Below, piece by piece: positions 46,501 to 57,636 of a stretch of 64,000 bases of DNA. Location of the stretch: positions 30,635,631 through 30,699,630 of the forward strand of contig OY821749.1 in assembly GCA_963682055.1 (NCBI GenBank), read 5' to 3'. The position numbers and the translations under genes are program-made. The notes under the pieces were generated by a model. That model did not search any database and was not told the origin of the DNA. It was given only the letters and a program-made list of their open reading frames with translations. Source of the stretch: Primula veris (Eukaryota; Streptophyta; Magnoliopsida; Ericales; Primulaceae). The first letter of the stretch is position 1. The number at the start of each line of letters is the position of its first letter.

Positions 46501-49500
46501 AATTTCTTCCAATCAAAAGGCGTAATAAGAAATGTGATCGAAATATTGTATAAACATTATGTCTATAATTCTATTTCTCACACACAAAAGAAATAAATTG
46601 TTTTTGACTGTAAATGGACTCTCTCACCTCCATCCTCTCTATTCTTCTTGCTCCATCATCTCTCTTGTATCAACGAATCCCATTCACTTTCTAGTTTCTA
46701 CTACTGAATTCCAGTCTAAAGCGGTTGACTTAAACAAATTTTTGTTCCACCTCCAACGGATAGAACATATCAATTTTGGTCTCTAATTTCCCAGCAGATA
46801 TAATAAAAAAACGAATTATTAACCCCATTAAAAATTATATTCTTTATACATATATGCATATATATTATCTATCCACATTAGTCCTCCAACGGATAGAACA
46901 TATCAATTTTGGTCTCTAATTTCCCAGCAGATATAATAAAAAAACGAATTATTAACCCCATTAAAAATTATATTCTTTATACATATATGCATATATATTA
47001 TCTATCCACATTAGTTGGAGATCAGATTAATAAACTGGATCATAATTTAACCCACATATATCTTTTTGATGGGTGAGTTGTTAAGAATACACAGCGGCAA
47101 TGACGGATAATTCGGATTTCATTTGGGGTAGGTGAGTTACTGAGGATTAATTGCATGATCTTTTAGTAACTTCTAGTCTCATCCCTTGATCTGAATGGGT
47201 GAGATTTTATTTTCTTTTAGACATTTGATATTATGAGCATTGATCCTTCCACATACATACATATTTACACGCACACACATATTTATATATGAGGGTCCGG
47301 GTATATGTAAAGGCCAGGTCTGGTGTTATACTTGGAGAGTTCAAGTCTAGGTCTGCTGTTATACTCTAAAAGATTTATAGAGTAATTCAATTTGTTATCG
47401 TGAGAACATATACGAGGGAATTACCATATGTTTTGCAATGCTGTTATTAGTAACAGTATTAATTTTAATGTAAATAATTTACCACCACATATTATGATGA
47501 CATGGTAGTTGTTTGCTATTTATCTGTCCAGGTTTAAATTTGACGATGAACGAGTTACCAAAGAAGACATGAAGAAAGCAATGGAGGAACAATATGGTGG
47601 TGAGGAACAGGTAAGCCTTTAGTGCAAATGTGATTTTTTTCTACTACATTCCTATTTTTCCTAGCATGACCACCAATTTATATATTTTCTTTGGGTACTT
47701 TGTTCAACAGTTACCGCAGCCTGATCTCAGTTTTGACATGTGCCCTATAAAGTTCACGAGATTTTCAAACGCTTACATGCTTGTATATGTACGAGAAAGT
47801 GACAAGGAGAAGATAATGTGTAATCTTGGTGAAAATGAAATCCCTGATCATTTAAGGGTAATATTTGTCTATTGCTTATCGATCTGTCAAAGCAATCACT
47901 TTGGCTGTGTTTTTTATCTCATCGCTGATGTGCTAATTTCAGTTAAGGATCAAAAAAGAACAAGAAGAAAAAGAAGAAAGAAGAGTATATAAAGCTGAAG
48001 CCGACCTTTACACTATCATCAAGGTTTTAGTATGCCTCATAACATTAGCAATAGACAATTGTGAAAAGCCTATCTTTCAAATAATTAAAAAGAATTGTAC
48101 TTGTTTGCAAGCGTACTAATCTCTTGCTAATATAGGTTGCTCGTGATGAAGATTTCTTAGAACAAATCGGAAAGGTTGTATTATTTGACCTTGTTGACTA
48201 TCAAAAAGTTCATAGTTTTCGCATTCGGAAACAAATGACTTTTAACCTTTTTAAGGTATCTTCTACTTTTATATGCTGTATATAACTGATTTGCAATTAG
48301 GTATTAGAATTTCTGAAATTGAGCAAGTTCATCTCCAGACCCCTGCTTGTACCGAATATCTATTGATTATTTGATTAACTTAATTTTGCAAAAATTTTGC
48401 TATGTTTTTTCAGGAAGAAGTGGCGAAACAATTTGGTGTACCTGCACAGTGTCAGCGCTTCTGGATTTGGGCTAAGAGACAAAACCACACTTATAGGCCC
48501 GTGAGGCCACTTGAACCACGCGAGGAATTGAAATCAGTACGTATACAAATTACAGACACTTGGTGTAATTTTGATAAAGATGGTTAACATAATACAGCGT
48601 GGTATAATTTGGGTTGGACATGTTCCTTTTATTCTATTATTAGTAAGACTTTTTCCATCAGAACCATCTCATGGTAAAATACTGGCCGTTCCCGGTTTTT
48701 TATTATTATCATTATCTTGTTTCGTCATTGATTTATTCATATTTTCCCAAACTGTCACTTTTTACTTGCTGTCTTATCTCTTTAGTTTTATATTAATGTC
48801 AGCTGAAGTTAAATTGTGGGAATATATCACTTTTGTACATCAATTACATCATTGTTTAATTTCAACCGAAGGCATTAGCTATGCACTAATTGTTCGACTG
48901 CGCTGATGTATTAGGCACCAATCTAGATTGGTGTACAAAAGAACTTTAATAGGCTGGTGTGCTAATTGTTATTATCTGGTGTTCAAAAGTGATATTTTCC
49001 CTTAAATCTTTGGAAGACTAGAGCAACATACCAAAGAAAGGTTAAGCTGTGGAAAGAAAAGTTAATATCAATTACTTGTAAGCATTTTGTTCATGGAATC
49101 AACACATAAGCTGATGAGCCAATGTGATGAATATTCTATTCGCTCACCCCCTAACTTGTTTTACTAAAGCCCCCCTATATACATCTTATATATGCTTAGT
49201 GTAGTGTTAAGCACGGCATGAAATGGCACAATAATGCATTTATAGACACAATAATTTGATTATGATCAACTCCACGTAGATTGAGCAGTTGGTGATGGAT
49301 TTTCAGACAGCGAATGTTCACTTGAAATTGTTCTTGGAAGTAGAGGTTGATCAGGTTAGATTTTTTATAATTTGTTCTGTAGTTTTGCGATTGCGATATA
49401 ATTATGTTCATCTCTTGTATAAAATTTGACACCTCGTCTCCAATTTCAGGCCAAACTCCATATTCCTCCACCTGATATAGCTAAAGAAGATATTCTTCTT

Positions 49501-49549
49501 TTCTTCAAGCTTTATGATCCGAAAAAAGAAGAAATACGGTATCTCCCCC

Positions 49550-49585
<36 letters not shown>

Positions 49586-52500
49586 CGCTCTCTCTTCTCT
49601 TTTTCAGTTTCTCATGTGTGTGCGCTTTGCTTTTTTAGTTATTTAACACTGAACTCTATTAATGTTCAGATATGTGGGGAGGCTCTTCGTCAAGAATATT
49701 GCCAAGCCGATTGAGATTTCATCTAAGCTAAACGAAATGGCTGGGTTTGCTCCAGATGAAGAACTTCAACTCTTTGAGGTTTGTTTCTAATTAGGGATCT
49801 TTAAATTCGACAAATTTGTGATTATGATTTCACCAGGGTAGCCAAATGATTCATCTTGGTCATAGTTGTATGTGGATGTACCTAAGCAGAAAATAATCTC
49901 GGTTTTGCTGAGCAATTAAATTTGTGATTATGATTTCACCAGGGTAGCCAAATGATTCATCTTGGTCATAGTTGTATGTGGATGTACCTAAGCAGAAAAT
50001 AATCTCGGTTTTGCTGAGCAATTAAATTGTGATTATGATTTCACCAGGGTAGCCAAATGATTCATCTTGGTCATAGTTGTATGTGGATGTACCTAAGCAG
50101 AAAATAATCTCGGTTTTGCGGAGCAATTAAATTTTTATGGGAAAAATTAAATTCCTAGTCCTTAAACTATTCGGTTTGAATTTTGTCGCTACACTTTTGA
50201 ATTACTCAGGTATAGTCCCTAAACTTCTAAACCTTACGATTCATTTTCATCCCTAAGCCTGACGGCGTTACCGTTAAACACAAGAGAAGCATCGACTCTT
50301 AAAACTTTTTTCTTTTGTCTAATTACATTTTCCACGAAATTTGTCCTAATCACATATAAAGTTGAAAGTGTATATGACTTTTTTACTTCACAGATGAATC
50401 AACAGTGTTTGGTTTAGGGATAAAAATGCACAAGCTGGATAGTTCTGTCTTCCTGGGCTAAAACTGTATAATACGAGAGTATGGGGTTAAATTTGAGGCA
50501 TGAAACATAGTTTTGGTACTAAGATTAAAATTAGTCTAATGTTTTATTTGCTGCTGTTTTTGCATTTCTTTGATCATGTGATAATTATTTTCAGGAACTA
50601 GCCTTTCAGCCTGGTATCATATGTGATCCTGTAGACGCAAAAGTTTCATTTGTAGATAACAAGGTAACTGAACTGTTTACGTTATTTATTGGCACTCTTG
50701 GACATTGACTATTTGATTTCCTTCTAAAATAACTAATTTTCTTATAATTTTGTTTTACAGCTAGAACATGGTGATATAATTTGCTTTCAGAAGTTACCCT
50801 CAAATGGAAGTCAAGAGCAGTACCGATGTCCTGATGTTCCTTCATTTTATCGTCATTTAATGAAAAGACAGGTAATAGTTTGTTATATACGGAAGTTATT
50901 TTTATAATGAAATAACTTCGAATAGTTTTTTTGATCAATGGCATTGCTTGATTCTAAAACAGTTGACAAACTGTGATCATCAGTACACATAATTTGCCTT
51001 GTGTAATTTTGGAAGATATCAATTCAGTTGGGGTTGGACTATGAAAACATGTTGGAAAAGTGTGATTAGCATTACACATGCTATTTTTTCTATGTTCTAA
51101 TATTATGAGGCACATTATTTTGACTTTCTAGTCTTAATTTCCTCCCATTTTTTCAGTTTGTACATTTTAGATCCCTGGAGAGACCTAAAGAAGATGAGTT
51201 TCGCCTAGAACTGTGAGTACTTATGTTTATATCTGTTCTAAGAAACTCGTTTTTATTTGTTGAGAAAATAAAATTCGTTATGTTTTCCAAAAACGCTGAA
51301 GTTAACAATTTTAGGCTTCAATAGCTTTGCAGTTTTTCTGAAAAATATAAGCATGTATCTACTATTATGCGTAACAAATGATGAAACCATGATATAGAAA
51401 AACTGTTTTGTTTGATTATTAGCAATTGCGTTTCCGTTTAAATATTGCTTATGAATCTTGGACTTTATTTTTTATTTCTATACTTGTATTCGTATTTTTA
51501 GTGCTTTTAGTCTTTAACTTAATGAATATGCACTATGCAATGTCTTCATAGCCAAACAATTCTGTTTATACATACCTGTTATGCTTAAGCTTTAGTAAAA
51601 ATCTTGCAAAAATGCAGTTCTTTTGTGTTTGGAAAGATTGATCTGTTTCATATGGAGTATTGAATTCCCTGGTCATAGAGAATCAGAGACTGCATTTTCT
51701 GTTGGTATTTTATTGTGTATCTATTCCTAACTTTGCTTTTTGACAAACTTTTAAGGTTAAAGTCAAATACTTATGATGATGTGGTTGAGAGATTATCCGA
51801 TCGTATTGGTTTGGATGACCCATCAAAAATAAGATTGACTCCTCACGACTGCTCTATTCAACAACCAAGGCCCCAATCATTTAGATATCGATTTATGGGA
51901 AATTTAACTGATATGCTTATCCAAGGCCATCAGGTATATTATCTTTTTTTTTTACTCACCTAATATTTTTTTTTTTTGTTTTGTCAGTGGAGGTTCTTTA
52001 CATAGCCCATATACTTGTAACAGAAAATATTGAGCCATAATTTATGATGTTTACTTTATGACAGCCCACTGATATTTTGTACTACGAAGTTCTGGATATT
52101 CCCCTGCCAGTATTGCAACGCTCAAAATTTATGAAGATATACTTTTATCATGCAACAAAAGATGAGGTTCGTAAGGAAACTATCAGTGCTTATTGTTTCC
52201 TATCAACCCTTTTAAGTAAGAGTTTATTTGTGCTTAACTTTATTTACGTGTGTTTTCAGGTGACAAGTTACAGCATTAGAATGCTAAAACATGATACTGT
52301 GAGGCAGTTGATTAATGAACTTAAGACCAAAGTACGTTTTATCTGTTTATTGATTTAAGCTGTGAGCTGATATCTTTGGCCCTGTTTGCTGCCTTTTTCA
52401 AGCTCAGTTTTTTTCCCTTTTTGCTTAGTTTTGGAGTACATGTGGTTAGCCATTTTAAAATATGCTTTTTTAAATTTTAACCTTGAAAAGGCCAGAAGCT

Positions 52501-55500
52501 TTAAGTTGAATATAGTTTTTTCTATAACTCAACAAGCCCTTAATTTGGTAAGCACCGACTCTCTAAGTTGCATATTTTGTCTTGTAAAACACATCAGAAG
52601 TACAATCTTCAAATGTAGTTTTGAGGCCGAACCTTATCTTATAATTAACATTTGCTCCAAGATACTTTCCGTTTTGAGTTTAAGAACATGTTGCATCGTG
52701 AAACAGGTTGAGTTAAGCCACCCAGATGCAGAGCTTAGGCTTCTTGGAATCGGTCAAAATAAGATTTGCAAGGTGATGACATTATCTGGCATTAAAGTGG
52801 ATCAATACATAGTAATTATTTTAATTAAAACATCCTGTCAAAATATTTTTTTTAGGAAATAGTAACAATTAAGTGGACAAGAAAGGTCGGTGACTGAGTC
52901 GCTGATGTCGTATAAAAGGAGCCAATATAAGTTCAACATATTTTGAGAACAATATAAGAAAATAAGAACATTATTTTGAGATCATCAAAAGAATTCCACA
53001 ACTTTCTAAAATACTAGTAAATAACAATCACATGTGATATGTAGAACCGTATGAGCTGGTTCTTTTAGGAGCCAATATAAGTTCAACATATATTAGTAAA
53101 AATTGGCTCTGTTTTGTTTTGCCACAGTATAGTAGATGTGCTATTCTGTTTTAATGTAAAATAAATTGAGGAGTGCATATGTTCTAAGAGGTCCGCCGTT
53201 CATTTGGTTGAGCTTAAGATACAGTATATGCTTGACACATTCATATGCACAGTACATCCATTTTACATAAATGCTTTTGTTTTGTTGGAAACAAAACATC
53301 TCCTTCATTTTACACAAGTTCTATGAATGACAAGTACGACCAATTTCCTGTTGTATAGTAGATCTGCTATAGTGAATAAAAAATCATACTTATATAGTCA
53401 TGGACTTCCTAATTTCTTTTAGGAAAGAACATACCAAGCTGAACGCAGTGAGCCTTAGTAAATGAGACACAGTTAAATAGTAATTTGTACATCTAAATGA
53501 TCAACATGTAAAAATACTTCGTTTCGATTATTTCATATGATGCAAGTTTTTTTGTCATGAAATTAAGATACGATTTTGCTTTTTGGCAGATCCTTCAACC
53601 ACATGAAGTGCTTGAACATATAGACGGAAGCCATCTTATGATTTTGTCCCTGCGTGCAGAGGAAGTAAGTTACTCCTTCTTCCCTTTATTCTCTCTTGAA
53701 ATAACGGAAACATATAGATAATTAGGTGTCAATGGTAGGCTTTGTAATTCTGACTGTCATTTTGTTAATTGTGATATTCTTTTACGGTTACATATTTTGG
53801 AACTTGTGGACGAGAGATTGCAAATAGAAATGTGTACAGACACTATTTTGTTTGTCTATCAGCAGTGTTACGTTTTTAAATAATATTTATATATGTTCAG
53901 ATTCCTGAAGAAGAAAAGAATATCGGTCCATCAGATCAAATAATTCATGTGTACCATTTTATGGAGGCTAGAGAAAATCAAATGGTATTGCTTATATACA
54001 CTACTTTAATAATTCTTGTGAGTGTTTTATGAATTTACATATAAAGATAAATAATTCATGTTCTCCTGTTTACTAATAGCAGCAAGTCCAGAATTTTGGG
54101 GAACCTTTTCTGTTTGTCATACATGAAGGTGAGACTCTATCTCAAGTGAAATTGCGAATTCAGAAGAGATTGCAGGTTGTAGATGAAGAATTTTCTAAGG
54201 TAAGCCATTTCGATTTATATAAAAATTTCCTATTTTCTACGTGATATTGTATGGCAAAGTAACCTAATTTTCTACTTGTTATTGTACCTTTTTCATTTTT
54301 CATTAATACCATCTGTTTTTTGTGTGCGTAGTGGAAGTTCGCCCATGTTTCAATAAATCGCCCAGAATACCTGCAAGATGAAGACATTGTGCTAGAGCGC
54401 TTTCGTCAGGTATCGAAAATAAATTTCTCATTTGATAATGTAAGTTATAATTGATTATTTAGGTCATGGGAAAATGCATCTCTAGATGACGTTGCATTGC
54501 GAGAAATTATATGGAACTTATCAGAATCACTTTGTCTAAATTTTCTCTTCAATTACACCTTTATGTTAAGCCAACTAAGACTACCACATGTTCAGTGTGT
54601 AGATATATAAGGGTCCGACTCCTAGGATGCCTATTAATTGGACAGCTGAAATGTGATGTACATAAATCAGTGGCTGAAATACAGCCACATCTTTAAACTT
54701 AAATCTATGTTGTGTATTACAAATGTTCATTGTGTAATTATCTTCCCCCTTTTTGCCTCAAGTTTCACCCAATCTTTTCCAATTTACTCATCTTCTCCCC
54801 CATATTTTTAATTTTTTCTCTCTTCTTATTCCTCTTATTTATAGTCCCTCCGTCCCACTTTATAAGTCCTATACGAAACTACGTGTAAATTTGACCGGCT
54901 TTGAACATGTAACTAAATTGCCAAAACGAAAAATTAATTTTTTTTGTACATAGTTCAAATGTTGAACTATATGATAGAATTTTTTTTAAAATTATTTCGA
55001 CAATTTGGATACGAGTTATTGGCCGGTCAAAGTTGCACGTGGTTTCGTATTGGACTTATAAAGTGGGACGGAGGGAGTAATAGGTAAACTTAATCCTTGA
55101 AGTTTAATTTACAGATTTCCAAAGCAATTATCTAGTTATAAGAAGTGTATGGGTCTATATATATATTCTGAAATTTCTAGATTTTGGAGATGTCAAGGTT
55201 CAATTTTTTTTTTTAGTATATGTGAATCAGATGTTAATTTAATGATCTTTTTGGGAATGATTGAAAAAATTAAGAGACAATTTCCTAGATTTACAGCTTG
55301 TTAGAAATTTGAGAGAGAAAAAAAATATGAAGAAGAAGAGAGTATACATACGGGAGAGAAGGTGGGAGACTGACAGATTTAGAGGGGAAGAACAGAAGGG
55401 TATTTTTGTTAATAGGAAACATTGCCATTTAATTCAGGTGCTAATGATATTCTGACATCTGCACTTTTGATCAAATGAACAGCTAGTAGCTGTCCGCTTT

Positions 55501-55860
55501 TGTGGGCAGCTGAGGATCCACATCCGATTTATAATCGCAATTTTGTTATATATTTGATTTTTTTAATCTTCTAACGTTCTTATACCCAAGTCGCTCCCTT
55601 TTTTGTTCAGAGGAGATTTGTTTATGGTAATTGGGAGCAATACCTTGGTTTGGAGCATATCAATACGACCCCAAGGAGGGCAAATCATCATGTATGTATT
55701 ACTTTCAGTATCGTCTTGTTCAATCACTTCTAACATGCTTGACTTGTGTCTAATCGCCTGTTCAAAATTTATTGTATAATTAAAAAGTTCACTATCTGTT
55801 TATTTGAATTCTTTCCAGAATCGCTCCACAGGTGACAGAGCAGTGAAAATATATGATTAG
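37563..55860 (+). CDS. UBP12: Ubiquitin carboxyl-terminal hydrolase 12/13-type deubiquitinase (1114 aa, 32 coding exons)
   Basis: UBP12/13 (USP7 relatives) remove ubiquitin from proteins and histone H2A, and act in flowering, circadian and jasmonate control. Exons: 37563-37589, 39016-39079, 40145-40295, 40391-40554, 41909-42174, 42646-42861, 43503-43611, 43703-43818, 44867-44965, 45838-45947, 46119-46193, 47532-47610, 47711-47857, 47943-48023, 48136-48255, 48414-48536, 49289-49354, 49450-49538, 49670-49778, 50595-50663, 50761-50871, 51157-51212, 51756-51933, 52065-52166, 52260-52331, 52707-52772, 53590-53664, 53901-53984, 54080-54199, 54332-54409, 55611-55691, 55819-55860. All are in frame (3345 nt). 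MATH/TRAF domain about 52-175; USP core about 200-520 with Cys207 (NQGATCYMN), His453 (GGVHGGHYY) and Asp470 (FKFDD), with His-Asp spacing as in USP7. The C-terminal ubiquitin-like half has [15 protein letters not shown]. The exon 17 start is uncertain (49289 or 49307). UBP12 and UBP13 cannot be told apart here. Confidence 0.95.
37850..38500. repeat. Degenerate tandem repeat in intron 1 of the UBP12/13-like gene
   Basis: GGGTTTATAGTGCTGATTAG with TGATCATATATGATTTA recurs at 38041 and 38230 and, more diverged, at about 38453. TGATATTGGCATACAAAGC occurs at about 37921 and 38079, and AATGTTGGGAATTAA at about 38143 and 38293. Spacing is roughly 160-225 bp. Confidence 0.7.
41390..41770. repeat. 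Dispersed-repeat-like segment in UBP intron 4
   Basis: Phrases such as GTTGTCCCTGTTTCTTGGAC, TGGTTCCCATAGT, AGGTCCCGTAGTTTC and CTAATGGTCC resemble a segment near 3745-3850 (CTAATGGTCCACAAGTTATG, TAGTCCCTGTGTTTG) and one in intron 19 (50150-50290). They look like a common plant repeat type. Boundaries and class are unknown. Confidence 0.4.
44429..44690. repeat. Two-copy tandem repeat in UBP intron 8, period about 129 bp
   Basis: Copies at 44429 and 44558 share ATATTTG.AGAATTTCAATAAAC, GTCAATAAATTTATAAAAAT, CATGTCTTC and GAAACATCTATTATATGA, with about ten percent differences by eye. Confidence 0.85.
45525..45729. mobile_element. MITE in UBP intron 9 (205 bp)
   Basis: The ends are imperfect inverted repeats of about 27 bp: left GGCTCTGTCTGGCTAC then ATTTTCTGG, right CCAGAAAAT then TTTTACCAAATGGAGCC. 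The interior is AT-rich and non-coding. Superfamily not assigned. Confidence 0.6.
46750..47015. repeat. Perfect 133-bp tandem duplication in UBP intron 11
   Basis: The unit begins CCTCCAACGGATAGAACAT and ends ATCTATCCACATTAGT. It occurs twice back to back (46750-46882, 46883-47015), and I find no difference between copies on reading them through. Confidence 0.95.
49545..49598 (+). repeat. Poly-C plus (CT)n microsatellite in UBP intron 18
   Basis: A run of C is followed directly by a long CT dinucleotide tract and CGCTCTCTC. It starts a few bases after the 5' splice site at 49539, so it also forms a pyrimidine-rich block inside a short intron. Confidence 0.9.
49812..50131. repeat. Near-identical triplication in UBP intron 19, unit 106 bp
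   Basis: Units start AAATTTGTGATTATGATTTC at 49812 and 49918, and at 50024 with one T missing. Each runs to GGTTTTGC(T/G)GAGCAATT. Differences among the three copies are one or two bases. Confidence 0.95.
54844..55077. mobile_element. Stowaway MITE in UBP intron 30 (234 bp)
   Basis: Left end GTCCCTCCGTCCCACTTTAT and right end ATAAAGTGGGACGGAGGGAG are inverted repeats with one mismatch over 23 bp. They carry the Stowaway signature CTCCCTCCGTCCC. TA dinucleotides flank both ends (54842-54843, 55078-55079). The interior arms extend the foldback. Confidence 0.95.
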
Positions 55861-57636
55861 GAAGCTGTTGAATGAGACCAAGGTTGAGTAGATAATGCAT
55901 AATACAGAGTAAAGATGGCTAGGTGGATAGAAGGTTTATTGTTTTTGCACATACATAATACAAATATAGCAGATGTAAAGTGGATTATACTTCATTTGCT
56001 AGTTTTGCAATCTCAATGACATCGTGGTATCAACAAATGTCTCAACTTTTTGCATCTCTGTGTTCATAGACGTATTTGAGTCTCTATATCAAAGACTGGG
56101 ATTGAAAGTTGATGAAACAATTTCTTAAGTTTTGGTTCTTTATTATAGTTCATTAACTCATATTTGAATGTCTCTGTACAGCTCTGTTTTAGACCCAATG
56201 CTAGCGAAATATGTTTAACGTTCTACCAAAATATGTTTTAACGTTTTTCTTTTCCATCCTGTTAATATGTTTAGATATATGATATCCTTATATCTATCAT
56301 CCCGAAAGAGTTCATCCTAAAATTTAGGGTGACAAACTAGTTAGATTTTTTAGGTTTTATTTTATTTATTTATTTTGACGGTAGTTACCATTAATGGACC
56401 TGGTTTCCCATTATGTGGTGGATTTTAATTGGTTTGCCACTTAAAAAAATGGACTGAATTTACTTAATTATTATTCATCATTCCTTGGTCTAACCTAGTT
56501 ATGAATTATGTGGCAGAATTAAAGTGTCGTTAGTAAAAGTCTATTCACCATTTTTGTATATGAGAACTAACGTACTGGTTAGATGAGCTAATTTCCACAA
56601 GGGAAACCTGTAATAAATTAGTACATTCTAACAGTTGAGCTTTTGTATACAATAGCTATAAACCTGATTGCAAAAAGATCTTCCCTAAACAGACTAGATG
56701 GGTGATGGATCTGGGATGAAATGATAATTTCTCTGTTAAATCATTGGTAAATTGTTGTTGAATTTGGATGAAGACTACCCTTTTGACATGCTAGCCAAGG
56801 ATAACTTGTTTTTCAAATACAAAAGACTTCTTCTCTATGATTTCAGTGATATCTCAATTATGTTGTATTTCTATAGGTTATTGTGTAAGATATCCTTGAA
56901 ACTCTTCTCAGAAAACAACCAAGTTAGGTTTCATAAAATGATTTTGGTTTGCATCACTTCATAAGATGCATCTTGAGGTCGCGTCATCTTATTGAATACG
57001 TAATCGCCAGGCTTAATCCGATAACTAGTTGCTGATAAAGACAGAAGAGATAAAAACTCTATCCAACATCAGAACACCATAGTCTTTAAATTACCAACAA
57101 AAAATTAGCCAAAGAAGGAAAGTTACAAAAAAGGAAAAAAAGCGATAAGAAAGTCTCAGCACCAACTTGTTGAACTCTACAAGCAATATTGCAAATAAGT
57201 TGGATTTTCTCCTGCCTTTATCAGCAACTAGTTATCGGATTAAGCCTGTAGAGTCAAGTTTTGAGATTTTCGATGTATGATGAATTACAAATTTAATTTT
57301 CATAAGCCACTGTAGACACGATGTATGATGTATGTATACTACCAGCAAGAACATGTTGTGCAGTTGACTTGTTTTTATCAGTTTTTATAAGCAAAATTAG
57401 TAACTCAACATTTAGTTGGGAAAAGAAGATCAATATGCCACATGGATTCAAAGGGGGAATCTAAAAACATAATTTACATAATCACAATTCCAGACAGTAC
57501 TTGGAAACTTAGGCCAATTCACATTCAAAAATTCCGATAAGCTAGAAGTGAATCTCACATAAAATCAAATGATAATCCGGCGAAATACTAATTCTTCCTT
57601 TGAATAATCATGTGATTAGCATACTGTGGTGGTATT
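55861..57636. other. Region between the convergent deubiquitinase and PPR genes
   Basis: It should hold both 3' UTRs. I see no additional gene. A foldback element at 57009-57247 lies close to the PPR end. Confidence 0.55.
57009..57247. mobile_element. Foldback element with about 32-bp perfect inverted repeats (239 bp)
   Basis: Left arm AGGCTTAATCCGATAACTAG continues to TTGCTGATAAAG (57009-57040). It is exactly inverted at 57216-57247, and similarity fades over a further 7 bp inward. The interior is A-rich on the plus strand with no coding potential. Target duplication not evident. Confidence 0.85.
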
